The notes under the pieces were generated by a model. That model saw nothing but the letters and a program-made list of their open reading frames with translations. It did no database searches and had not been told where the DNA came from. Positions 42,576 through 51,490 of a stretch of 64,000 bases of DNA are shown here, one piece after another. Source of the DNA: Micromonospora narathiwatensis (GTDB taxonomy: Bacteria > Actinomycetota > Actinomycetes > Mycobacteriales > Micromonosporaceae); NCBI RefSeq assembly GCF_900089605.1, contig NZ_LT594324.1, positions 4,340,001-4,404,000 of the forward strand, given 5' to 3'. The position numbers and the translations under genes were made by a program. Positions within the stretch are counted from its first letter, which is position 1; each line of letters starts with the position of its first letter.

Positions 42576-42755
42576 TTGTACTTCACCGACCGTGGCATCG
42601 AGGAGCTGGTCGAGCGCCGGGGCGACGAGCAGGTCAGCCTGGAGTGGCTGGGCGAGCGGCTGCGCGACTTCGTCGACCTGAACCCGGAGTTCGAGACCCC
42701 GATCGAGCGCTTCGCCACCTGGCTGGCCCGGCTGGACGACGAGGACGAGGAGTAG
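42576..42755 (+). CDS. Small acidic protein, DUF6104-like
   Basis: A 59-residue protein starting from TTG with GAGAGG eight bases upstream. It reads YFTDRGIEELVERRGDEQ, has an internal WLGERLRDFVDLNPEFE and ends WLARLDDEDEE, very acidic at the C-terminus. I recognise this as the DUF6104-type protein that follows kgd/sucA in many Streptomyces and relatives (from memory). No function is known. The conserved position suggests a link to 2-oxoglutarate dehydrogenase. It is on the plus strand and convergent with tetR. Confidence 0.85.
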   Translation: MYFTDRGIEELVERRGDEQVSLEWLGERLRDFVDLNPEFETPIERFATWLARLDDEDEE

Positions 42756-42775
42756 GCCGACAGCGCCGGCCAGGG

Positions 42776-43363
42776 TTACCGGGCCGCTGCCCCGATCAGG
42801 CCCAGGTACCGCTCGACGACCGCCGTCGCGCGCTCGGCGTCGCCGGTGGCCAGTAGGTCGAGCAGGGCACCGCGCAGCAGCGCCAACCCGAGGGCAGGAT
42901 CGGTGCCGCCGGCAGGGTGGTCGCCGCCAGCCTCGCCGTGGACGTCGGCCAGCAGGCCGAGCCAGTCCTCCACCGTCTGCCGGGCGAAACCCGCCCAGGG
43001 CCCGTCCGGCTCGCTGAGCGAGCGGGCGTACGCCTGGAGCCAGAGGACCAGCAACGGTCGGTGCGCCGGATCCACGAGCCACCGCCACGTCGTCCGCACC
43101 GCAGCGGCGAAGTCGTCGTGCCCGCCCGCCTCCCGGACCCGACGCAGCGCCGCCAGCTCGTCGGCGCGGGCGCGGGCGAGCAGGGCGCGGATCAGCTCGT
43201 CCTTGGAGCCGAAGAGGAAGAGCAGTACCCGGGGACTGGACCCGATGGCGGCGGCGAGCGGGCGCAGCGACAGTTCCGTCAGCCCGTGCTCCAGCGCGTA
43301 CCGGTAGGCCCGCTCGGTGAGTTCGTCCCGGCGGGCGCTGGGGGGTCGCTCGTGCTCCGTCAC
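42776..43363 (-). CDS. TetR-family transcriptional regulator
   Basis: A 195-residue repressor. The N-terminal HTH covers residues about 12-58: AYRYALEHGLTELSLRPLAAAIG and LFLFGSKDELIRALLARAR (the usual F-x-Y-F-x-x-K-x-x-L pattern appears as LLFLFGSKDEL). The C-terminal ligand domain is all-helical with GPWAGFARQTVEDWLG. The GTG is the first start before the HTH. It is divergent from a GNAT acetyltransferase gene and a perfect 20-bp palindrome sits between them, so it probably represses both. Confidence 0.92.
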   Translation of the reverse strand: MTEHERPPSARRDELTERAYRYALEHGLTELSLRPLAAAIGSSPRVLLFLFGSKDELIRALLARARADELAALRRVREAGGHDDFAAAVRTTWRWLVDPAHRPLLVLWLQAYARSLSEPDGPWAGFARQTVEDWLGLLADVHGEAGGDHPAGGTDPALGLALLRGALLDLLATGDAERATAVVERYLGLIGAAAR

Positions 43364-43377
43364 AGCGCTACTCTGCC

Positions 43378-43397
43378 ACTGAAACGACTGTTTCAGT
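43378..43397. promoter_or_regulatory. Perfect 20-bp TetR operator palindrome
   Basis: ACTGAAAC-GACT-GTTTCAGT has perfect eight-base arms and a four-base spacer. It is in the 49-bp gap between the divergent tetR and GNAT starts and ends one base before the GNAT Shine-Dalgarno region. Operator occupancy would block both genes. Confidence 0.75.
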
Positions 43398-43412
43398 TGA
43401 GGAGGGGTGTCG

Positions 43413-43916
43413 ATGAGCTCGGAAATCCTCGTTCGTCCGCTGGGTCGTCCCGGTGACCTGGGCTGGGTGGTGATGGCCCACGGCGAGATGTACGCCGCCG
43501 AGTTCGGCTGGGACACCAGCTTCGAGGCACTCGTGGCCCGGATCGTGGCCGACTACGCCGCCGGTCACGACGCGGCCCGGGAGGCCGCCTGGATCGCCGA
43601 GGTCGACGGCGAGCGGGTGGGCTGCGTCTTCTGCGTGGCCGCGGACGAGCGGACGGCGCAGCTCCGGATCCTGCTGGTGGACCCGGCGGCCCGGGGACGC
43701 CGGGTCGGCGGCCGGCTCGTCGACGAGTGCCTCGCCTTCGCCCGGCGCGCGGGGTACACCCGGATGCGGCTCTGGACCAATCACCCCCTGATCGCCGCCC
43801 GCCGGATCTATCTCTCCCGCGGCTTCCGGCTGATCGAGGAGGAGCCCCACCACAGCTTCGGAGTGGACCTGACCGGGCAGGTGTACGAGCGGGAGCTGGC
43901 GCCGGCCGGCGGGTGA
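43413..43916 (+). CDS. GNAT-family N-acetyltransferase
   Basis: A 167-residue acetyltransferase. The acetyl-CoA pyrophosphate loop is LLVDPAARGRRVGGRLVDECLAF (motif A), preceded by VGCVFCVAADERTAQL; motif B is YLSRGFRLIEEEPHH. The N-terminus (GWVVMAHGEMYAAEFGWD) is typical of the group often fused or linked to MarR regulators. The ATG has GGAGGGG about six bases upstream; an in-frame GTG just before it overlaps that site. It is controlled by the adjacent TetR repressor if the palindrome is its operator. The substrate is unknown. Confidence 0.9.
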   Translation: MSSEILVRPLGRPGDLGWVVMAHGEMYAAEFGWDTSFEALVARIVADYAAGHDAAREAAWIAEVDGERVGCVFCVAADERTAQLRILLVDPAARGRRVGGRLVDECLAFARRAGYTRMRLWTNHPLIAARRIYLSRGFRLIEEEPHHSFGVDLTGQVYERELAPAGG

Positions 43917-43941
43917 GCCGACCACTGGTCGCGCCCGGTCG

Positions 43942-43963
43942 GCCCGGGCCCAAGGACCCGGGC
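43942..43963. terminator. Short stem-loop between the GNAT gene and pta
   Basis: GCCCGGG and CCCGGGC form a seven-bp stem with an eight-base loop, 25 bp after the GNAT stop and about 30 bp before pta. Probably a weak terminator. Confidence 0.45.
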
Positions 43964-43994
43964 GGGGGACACCGCGATCTTGTAGCGTGAGGCC

Positions 43995-46063
43995 GTGGCG
44001 CGAAGCGTGTACGTGACCGGTGTGGGTTCGGGTGGTGGCAAGTCGACCGTCGCGCTCGGGCTGGCCGAGCTGCTGTCCCGGCAGGTCGAGCGGATCGGCG
44101 CGTTCCGGCCACTGGTACCCGGCACCGGCCCCGACCAGATCCTGGCCCTGCTCACCGAGCGCTACCGGGTGGAGCTGCCGATCGACGAGCTGCACGGCTC
44201 GACGTACGCGGAGGCCACCGCGTTGGTCGCCGACGGACGGCGGGAGGAGCTGATCTCCCGGATCGTCGCCCGTTACCGCGAGGTCGAGCGACGCTGCCCG
44301 GCGGTGGTCGTGGTGGGCAGCGACTTCGCCGACGGGGACGGTGCCGGTCCTCGCGAGCTGGCCTTCAACGCCCGGCTGGCCACCGAGTTCGGCAGCGTGG
44401 TGGTGCCCGTGGTCGACGGGTTCGGCCAGCAGCCCGAGACGATCGCGGCGGCGGCGCGCGGGGCGTACCACGACCTGACGGACCTGGGCGCGACCGTGGT
44501 GGCCGTGGTGGCCAACCGGGTGCCCGGGCCGATGGCGCTGCCCGAGCTGCCCGTCCCCGCGTACGCGATCCCGGAGGTGCCGGCCGTGTCGGCGCCGACG
44601 GTGGCCGAGGTGGCGGCGGCGCTCGGCGCCACCCTGCTCTCCGGCGACGACGACGCGCTCGACCGGGACGTGCTCGACTACGTGGTGGGCGCGGCACACG
44701 TGCCCACCCTGCTCGACCACCTGACCGACGGGGCGTTGGTGATCACCCCCGGCGACCGGGCCGACCTGCTGGTGGCGGCCGGCGCGGCGCACGTGGCCGG
44801 GCAGGTCTCCCTGGCCGGCCTGGTGCTCACCCTCGGCGAGCAGCCCGACCCGCGGGCGATGCGGCTGGTCGAGCGGCTGAACACCGGGCTGGCCGTGCTC
44901 TCGGTGACCAGCGACAGCTACGACACGGTCTCGGCGTCCAGCCGGATCGAGGGCCGCCCCAGCACCGCGAACCCGCGCAAGGTGGAGGCCGCGCTCGGCG
45001 CCTTCGAACGTTGCGTGGACACCGTCGACCTGGCCGGCCGGCTGCGGGTCGGCCGCTCCAGCCGGGTCACCCCGCTGATGTTCGAGAACGACCTGATCGA
45101 CCGGGCCCGGACGCGGCGTCGGCGGCTGGTGCTGCCGGAGGGCGCGGAGGAACGCATCCTGCGCGCGGCGGAGATCCTGCTCCGCCGGGGCGTCGCCGAC
45201 CTCACCCTGCTCGGCCGCCCCGACGACATCGCCCGGCGTACCCGGGAACTGGGCGTGGACATCGGCGGCGCGCAGGTGGTCGACCCGGTGACCAGCCCGT
45301 GGCGGGACGAGTTCGCCGTCGAGTACGCGAAGCTCCGCGCACACCGGGGCCTGAGCCTCGAACTGGCCCACGACATCGTGGCCCAGCCCAACTACTTCGG
45401 CACCATGATGGTGCAGACCGGGCACGCCGACGGCATGGTCTCCGGCGCCACCCACACCACCGCGGCCACCATCCGGCCGGCCTTCGAGATCATCCGGACC
45501 GTGCCGGGCGTCTCGGTCGCCTCCAGCGTCTTCTTCATGCTGCTCGCCGACCGGGTGCTGGTCTACGGCGACTGCGCGGTCAACCCGGACCCGGACGCCG
45601 CGCAGCTCGCCGACATCGCCATCTCGTCGGCCGACACGGCGGCCCGGTTCGGCATCGAGCCCCGGGTGGCGATGCTGTCGTACTCGACCGGCGAGTCCGG
45701 CTTCGGCGCGGACGTGGAGAAGGTCGCCGCAGCCACCAAGCTGGTCCGGGAACGCCGGCCGGAGCTGCTGGTGGAGGGCCCGATCCAGTACGACGCGGCG
45801 ATCGACCCGCAGGTGGCGGCCACCAAACTGCCGGACAGCCCGGTGGCGGGGCGGGCCACGGTGTTCATCTTCCCGGACCTGAACACCGGCAACAACACGT
45901 ACAAGGCGGTGCAGCGGTCGGCCGGCGCGGTGGCGGTCGGCCCGGTCATGCAGGGCCTGCGGCGCCCGGTGAACGACCTTTCCCGGGGCGCCACCGTGCC
46001 GGACATCGTCAACACGGTGGCGATCACCGCCATCCAGGCCGCCGCGTCGTCGGAGGAGGTCGC

Positions 46064-46067
<4 letters not shown>
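43995..46067 (+). CDS. pta: Phosphate acetyltransferase
   Basis: A 690-residue long-form Pta, interconverting acetyl-CoA and acetyl phosphate. Residues 1-215 form a P-loop-like domain (YVTGVGSGGGKSTVALGLAEL). A DRTGG domain covers about 215-340. The C-terminal PTA_PTB catalytic domain (about 365-690) shows RLVLPEGAEERILRAAEILL, NYFGTMMVQTGHADGMVSGA and PDLNTGNNTYKAVQRS. The GTG start precedes the P-loop by a few residues. The stop overlaps the ackA GTG (GTGA), a classic pta-ackA operon for acetate overflow and assimilation. Confidence 0.96.
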
Positions 46068-47185
<1,118 letters not shown>

Positions 47186-47220
47186 GTTGCCGGCGGGCGG
47201 GCGGCACCTGGGTATCCGCT

Positions 47221-47357
47221 CGCTGTGGACCTGATATCGCAAACGATTCACCGATGCGGCGGGCTGTCCACCCAACTGGCCGTCACCGATCCGACCGAGC
47301 ACAGGCGCGGGCAGCCGGCATCGGGCCCGAGTCGTTCACGACATCAGGTCCACAGCG
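47221..47357. repeat. 137-bp imperfect inverted repeat downstream of ackA
   Basis: The outer 15 bases (CGCTGTGGACCTGAT at 47221-47235) are exactly complementary to 47343-47357. Pairing continues inward with a few mismatches and small bulges (TCG, then AACGA-TC, then CCGATG) for about 45 bases per arm. The arrangement is a large hairpin between ackA and the convergent small membrane gene. It could be a terminator, a MITE-like remnant or an RNA structure. No ORF fits it. Confidence 0.65.
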
Positions 47358-47414
47358 TCACGAACCGGGTACGCGGCTGTCCGAGCGGACAGCGACGGCT
47401 CCCGGCGGCGGGGC

Positions 47415-47591
47415 TCAGGCCAACGCCAGCCAGGCGACCAGGGCGATGACCACGACGGCGGCGCCGATGCCGGCGAACAGCGGCAGCCGGGAGGGTGCCT
47501 TCTCCGCCGCCGCCGCTGCCGGGTCGGGCGAATCGACGAACGCACGGAACTGCGCGGTGTTGCCGCTCGGGTCGGTGTAGTTCTCAGCCAT
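47415..47591 (-). CDS. Small single-pass membrane protein
   Basis: A 58-residue protein (MAENYTDPSGNTAQFRAF) with a hydrophilic N-terminal half, an Ala-rich stretch and one C-terminal TM helix (about residues 37-57, LFAGIGAAVVVIALVAWLA). The topology suggests a tail-anchored protein. The ATG is the only sensible start. I do not recognise a characterised family, although similar small proteins are common in Micromonosporaceae. It is convergent with ackA. Confidence 0.65.
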   Translation of the reverse strand: MAENYTDPSGNTAQFRAFVDSPDPAAAAAEKAPSRLPLFAGIGAAVVVIALVAWLALA

Positions 47592-47749
47592 GCGCGTGAC
47601 CCTAGCGAAGCTCGTCCACCCGGACGTTCTCGCACCGTGCCGATGACGACAACACCGTCCGGCCGGTGGAGGGACGTCGGCCGGGTGTCGGCGACGCCCG
47701 GTCCGGACGTCCGGGCCGCACCGGCCACCCGGCCGCCTACCGTGAAAGG

Positions 47750-48727
47750 GTGAGGTTGCAGCGGCTGGTCGCCGCGTTGGTGACGGCGCTGCTCGCGGGG
47801 TGCGGTCCGGCCACGACCGAGGTTCCGGAGCCGCCCACCGGCCAGCCGTCACCGCAGCGGGCGTACGCCGTCGGGGTGCGGCAGTTCGTCGTCGACCCGG
47901 GCAGCCCCCGGCCGTTGCCGGTCACCGTCTGGTATCCGGTGGAGCCGACCGCGCCGCCCGTCCCCGCGACGGCGGCACCCACCCTCACGATGCCCGTGGC
48001 CACGCCGTCCCCGAGCGCGCCGGTGGTCCGCCCGGGCGCGCCGGTGGCCGCCGGACGCTTCCCGGTGGTGATCTACAGCCACGGGCTGCGCAGCCTGCCC
48101 GAGTTGCACGCCCCGCTGACCACCCGCTGGGCCGCCGCCGGCTTCGTGGTGGCCGCGCCGACATTTCCGCGTACCAACCTGCGGGCGCGCGACTTCACCC
48201 GGGCGGACGTCCGCAACCAGCCCGCCGACGGCTGGCGGCTGATCCGCCACCTGGTACGTCTCGACGCCCGCCGTGGCGACCCGCTCGCCGGGCACCTGGC
48301 CGTCAACCGGTTCGGCGCGGCCGGGCACTCGGCGGGCGGCTTCACCACGGCCGGCATGTTCACCTCCGGGCACTCGGCGCGGCTGCACGCGGGAATCGTG
48401 ATCGCCGGCGGCGGACTGGCCGGCAGCTTCGCCGGCCCGATCGCCCCGCTGCTGTTCGTGCACGGTAGCGCCGACCCGGTCGTGCCGGAGCCGGTCGGCC
48501 GGGCCGGGTACGCCCGCGCCCTCGGGCCGGCCGCCTTCCTGAGCCTCCCCGGTCAGGGCCACGGCGAGTACCTGATCCCGGGCCGCCCCGGCTTCGTCCA
48601 GGTCCTCGCCGCCACCATCGACTTCCTCCGCTGGACCCTCTACGACGACCGGGCCGCCCTGCGCCGGCTCCCCGCCGACGCCCAGCTATCCGGCGTCACC
48701 ACGCTCACCAGCCGCCTCCCCCGCTGA
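47750..48727 (+). CDS. Lipoprotein alpha/beta hydrolase (dienelactone/PAF-acetylhydrolase-like), copy A
   Basis: A 325-residue secreted lipoprotein. The signal ends in the lipobox LLAGC (Cys about 18), followed by a Pro-rich spacer. The hydrolase core has FPVVIYSHGLRS (oxyanion strand), the nucleophile elbow GHSAGG with catalytic Ser (about 202), an acid in VHGSADPVVPEP and His in GQGHGEYL. YAVGVRQFVVD and VTVWYPVE are typical of PAF-AH-like bacterial esterases. The start could be this GTG or a TTG two codons later. It is paralogous to the gene 750 bp downstream, with which it flanks a nucleotidyltransferase gene. Confidence 0.85.
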   Translation: MRLQRLVAALVTALLAGCGPATTEVPEPPTGQPSPQRAYAVGVRQFVVDPGSPRPLPVTVWYPVEPTAPPVPATAAPTLTMPVATPSPSAPVVRPGAPVAAGRFPVVIYSHGLRSLPELHAPLTTRWAAAGFVVAAPTFPRTNLRARDFTRADVRNQPADGWRLIRHLVRLDARRGDPLAGHLAVNRFGAAGHSAGGFTTAGMFTSGHSARLHAGIVIAGGGLAGSFAGPIAPLLFVHGSADPVVPEPVGRAGYARALGPAAFLSLPGQGHGEYLIPGRPGFVQVLAATIDFLRWTLYDDRAALRRLPADAQLSGVTTLTSRLPR

Positions 48728-48760
48728 CACCGCACAGGCCACGGACACCGCGGAAGCCAC

Positions 48761-48842
48761 CGCTCCACCGCACGGCCGCCGCTCCACCGCACGACGACCG
48801 GAGACCGCCCCGCGACCGACCCGCGACCGACCCGCGACCGTC
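48761..48842. repeat. Short direct repeats upstream of the nucleotidyltransferase gene
   Basis: CGCTCCACCGCACG occurs twice (48761 and 48780). Then CCGCGACCGAC is repeated three times in tandem with 11-bp period (48810-48842, the last copy with one change). They fill most of the 156-bp gap before the nucleotidyltransferase start and could be regulatory or replication-slippage repeats. Confidence 0.6.
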
Positions 48843-48883
48843 GCGGGACGGCGCGGTCGGCCGGCGGACGCTAGCGTGGCCGG

Positions 48884-49423
48884 ATGGACGGTGACGGGCT
48901 GGCGGGGCGGCAACTCGACGCCATCCGCGAGGTGACCGCGCTGGCGGAACGGGCCGGCATCGGGGTGTGGCTGCGCGGCGGCTGGGCGATGGACTTCCAC
49001 CTCGGCGCGGTGACCCGGCCGCACGTCGACGTCGACTGGTACTGCTGGCGGCGCGACGCCGCCGCGCTGGCGGCCCTGCTCGCCGGAAAGGACTGGCGAC
49101 CCGACCCACGGATGCCGGCCACGACCCAGCTCGACCTGCTCCGGGACGACGTCGAGCTGAGCTTCGCGTACCTCGACCGGGACGCCGAGGGCCGGGTGGT
49201 GGTGGGCGCCGGGCCGTGGGCCGGCACGCCACTGCCCGACGGGATGCTGGACGCCCGGCCGGGCCGGATCGGCCCGCTGGCCGCGCCGATCATCAGCGTG
49301 GCCGCGCAGATCGAGTTCAAGGAGATGTTCCCGGTCTGGATGCCGACGCGGCCACGTCGCGCCAAGGACGCCGCCGACCTGGCCCGCCTCCGGAGCAGCG
49401 TGTCCGAGCCGCGTGGAAGGTGA
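48884..49423 (+). CDS. Nucleotidyltransferase-fold protein (aminoglycoside adenylyltransferase-like)
   Basis: A 179-residue protein with the nucleotidyltransferase signature WLRGGWAMDFHLGAVTRPH followed by VDVDW: the GG motif and two metal-binding Asp residues of the Pol-beta superfamily. The pattern matches ANT(2'')/LinB-type and uncharacterised aminoglycoside nucleotidyltransferase-like proteins. QIEFKEMFP and RAKDAADLARL are also characteristic of this group (DUF-like MNT proteins). No partner HEPN toxin/antitoxin gene is adjacent, so a MNT-HEPN module is unlikely. A resistance role is not demonstrated. The ATG precedes the motif by about 30 residues. Confidence 0.8.
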   Translation: MDGDGLAGRQLDAIREVTALAERAGIGVWLRGGWAMDFHLGAVTRPHVDVDWYCWRRDAAALAALLAGKDWRPDPRMPATTQLDLLRDDVELSFAYLDRDAEGRVVVGAGPWAGTPLPDGMLDARPGRIGPLAAPIISVAAQIEFKEMFPVWMPTRPRRAKDAADLARLRSSVSEPRGR

Positions 49424-49481
49424 CAGCCGGCCTGAGCCGATGCCGGCCGGCCGCCCCGGACGGCGAGGCAGAATCGTCCTC

Positions 49482-50444
49482 ATGCTCCGTCGCCGTGCCG
49501 CCCTGGTCACCGCCGCCCTGCTCACCGCGGCCCTGACCGGCTGTTCAGGCGGCACCGTCCCGGCCGAGCGCACCGCCCCGAGCGCGTCGCCGAAGGCGAC
49601 CACCCCGGCGGCGCGGCCACCCGCCGGGCACGCACCCACCGAGAGCTTCGCCGTCGGCGTACGCCAGCTCAAGCTGAACCGCGACGGCCACCGCGCCCTT
49701 CCGGTGGTCCTCTGGTATCCGGCCCGGGGTGCGGCCGGCGGGGCGCCCGAGCGGTCCGCGCCGGCGGCGGACGGGCGGTTCCCGGTGGTGATGTTCAGCC
49801 ACGGGCTGGGGGCCCAGCCGGAGGACTACCAGCCGCTGCTGAGCCGGTGGGCGGCGGCCGGGTTCGTGGTGGCCGCGCCCCGGTTCCCGCACACCAGCAC
49901 GGGCAGCGACGGCAACGTGCTCGACGTGCTGAACCAGCCCGCCGACGTGTCGTACGCGCTGACCCAGGTGCTGGCCGCCGACGAGAAGCCGGACGACCCG
50001 CTGCACGGCCGGCTGGCCGTCGACCGGGTGGCCGCGGCCGGGCACAGCGCGGGCGGGGTGACCACGGTCGGGCTGTTCACCGCCGGCCGGGACGAGCGAC
50101 TCGACGCCGGCATCGTCTTCGCCGGGACGGCGCTCGGCGTCGGCACCGCCTTCGCCGGGGCCGCCGCGCCGCAACTCTTCGTGCACGGCCAGGCCGACGA
50201 GGTGGTGGACTACGCCGCCGGCAAGGCGGTCTACGACGCGGTGCCCTGGCCGAAGGCGATGCTCAGCCTGCCGAAGGGCGACCACGGCCGGGCCCTGCTC
50301 ACCGACGGCGCGGCGCTGCGGGTGGTCGCCGACACCACCGTCGAGTTCCTGCGCTGGACGCTCTACGCGGACGCGGCGGCGAAACGACGCCTCCCCGCCG
50401 ACGCCACCCGTGGCGGCCTGGCCACTCTCGACGACCACCTCTGA
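49482..50444 (+). CDS. Lipoprotein alpha/beta hydrolase, copy B
   Basis: A 320-residue paralogue of the upstream hydrolase. The signal ends in the lipobox ALTGC (Cys about 21), followed by a Ser/Pro/Ala spacer. Shared blocks: FAVGVRQLKLN, LPVVLWYPA, FPVVMFSHGLGA, WAAAGFVVAAPRFPHT, GHSAGG nucleophile, LFVHGQADEVV and GDHGRALL, then VEFLRWTLY near the C-terminus as in copy A. Exported esterase or lipase-type hydrolase; the true substrate is unknown. The ATG immediately precedes the signal peptide. Copy A and copy B probably arose by duplication around the nucleotidyltransferase gene. Confidence 0.87.
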   Translation: MLRRRAALVTAALLTAALTGCSGGTVPAERTAPSASPKATTPAARPPAGHAPTESFAVGVRQLKLNRDGHRALPVVLWYPARGAAGGAPERSAPAADGRFPVVMFSHGLGAQPEDYQPLLSRWAAAGFVVAAPRFPHTSTGSDGNVLDVLNQPADVSYALTQVLAADEKPDDPLHGRLAVDRVAAAGHSAGGVTTVGLFTAGRDERLDAGIVFAGTALGVGTAFAGAAAPQLFVHGQADEVVDYAAGKAVYDAVPWPKAMLSLPKGDHGRALLTDGAALRVVADTTVEFLRWTLYADAAAKRRLPADATRGGLATLDDHL

Positions 50445-50458
50445 CCAGGGCCGCGCGG

Positions 50459-51412
50459 TCAGGCGGTGTGGTCGATGACCACCTTGCCGAAGACCTCGCC
50501 CGAGGCGAGGCGGGCGAAGCCCTCCTCGATCCGGCTGAACGGCACCACGCTGTCGACCACCGGGCGTACGGCGTGCTCGGCGCAGAACGCGAGCAGCTCG
50601 GTCAGCTCGTCCGGGCTGCCCATCGAGGTGCCGAGGATCTCCAACTGCATGGCGAAGACCCGACGCAGGTTGATCTTGGGCTCGTGGCCGGAGGTGGCGC
50701 CGGAGACCACGATCCGGGCCATCGGCGCGGCCGACTTCAACGAGTGGTCGAAGGTGGCCGCCCCGACCGTCTCGATCACCACGTCGACCCGCTCGGGCAG
50801 CCGGGCACCCGGCTCCAGCGCGGTCGCGCCCAACTCGGCGATCCGCTCCCGCTTCGCGGCGTCGCGGCTGGTCGCGTACACCCGCTTGCCGAGCGCGACG
50901 CCGAGCGCGACGGCGGCGGTGGCCACGCCCCCGCCGGCCCCCTGCACCAGCACCGACTCGCCGTCGGCCACCCGGCCCTTCGTGGTGAGCATCCGCCACG
51001 CGGTGAGCCAGGCCGTGGGCAGGCAGGCCGCGTCGGTCGCCGACAGGCCGGCCGGCAGCGGCAGCAGGTTCATCCGGGGTACGGCCACCCGCTCGGCGAA
51101 GGTGCCGGGGAAGTGCTCGGAGAGGATCGAGACCCCGCGCGGGTCGCCCGGGGTGGGCACCACCGGGTAGATGACCACCTCGTTGCCGTCCGGGTCGGTG
51201 CCGACGGCGTCACAGCCGAGGATCATCGGGAGCTGGTCGCCGGTGAGCCCCACCCCGCGCAGCGACCAGAGGTCGTGGTGGTTGAGCGAGCTGGCCCGCA
51301 CCCGCACGGTGACCCAGTCCGGATCGGGGTGGGTCGGCTCGGGGCGGTCGCCGACGGTGAGGGTGGCGAGCGGGTTGTCGGCGTCGAAGGCGGAGGCAAA
51401 GGCGGCACGCAT
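50459..51412 (-). CDS. Zinc-binding-dehydrogenase-family quinone oxidoreductase (MDR family)
   Basis: A 317-residue medium-chain dehydrogenase/reductase. The N-terminal GroES-like domain shows VRVRASSLNHHDLW and MILGCDAVG. The nucleotide-binding domain has LVQGAGGGVATAAVALG, the NADPH-binding motif, followed by VYATSRDAAKRERI. The structural and catalytic zinc Cys clusters are absent, as in quinone oxidoreductases. It likely reduces quinones or enones with NADPH. The ATG is used (MRAAFASAFD); a GTG three codons upstream is possible. It is convergent with copy B of the hydrolase. Confidence 0.88.
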   Translation of the reverse strand: MRAAFASAFDADNPLATLTVGDRPEPTHPDPDWVTVRVRASSLNHHDLWSLRGVGLTGDQLPMILGCDAVGTDPDGNEVVIYPVVPTPGDPRGVSILSEHFPGTFAERVAVPRMNLLPLPAGLSATDAACLPTAWLTAWRMLTTKGRVADGESVLVQGAGGGVATAAVALGVALGKRVYATSRDAAKRERIAELGATALEPGARLPERVDVVIETVGAATFDHSLKSAAPMARIVVSGATSGHEPKINLRRVFAMQLEILGTSMGSPDELTELLAFCAEHAVRPVVDSVVPFSRIEEGFARLASGEVFGKVVIDHTA

Positions 51413-51490
51413 GATCGGCACCGTAACAAGCCGAGCGGCCGACACGAAGGGCGAACGGGCCGAGGGAGGCCCCGGCCCGTTCGCCACCCG

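Noticed and set aside
48884..49423. MNT/HEPN toxin-antitoxin module at the nucleotidyltransferase gene
   Set aside because: No HEPN or other partner is adjacent; both neighbours are secreted lipoprotein hydrolases.
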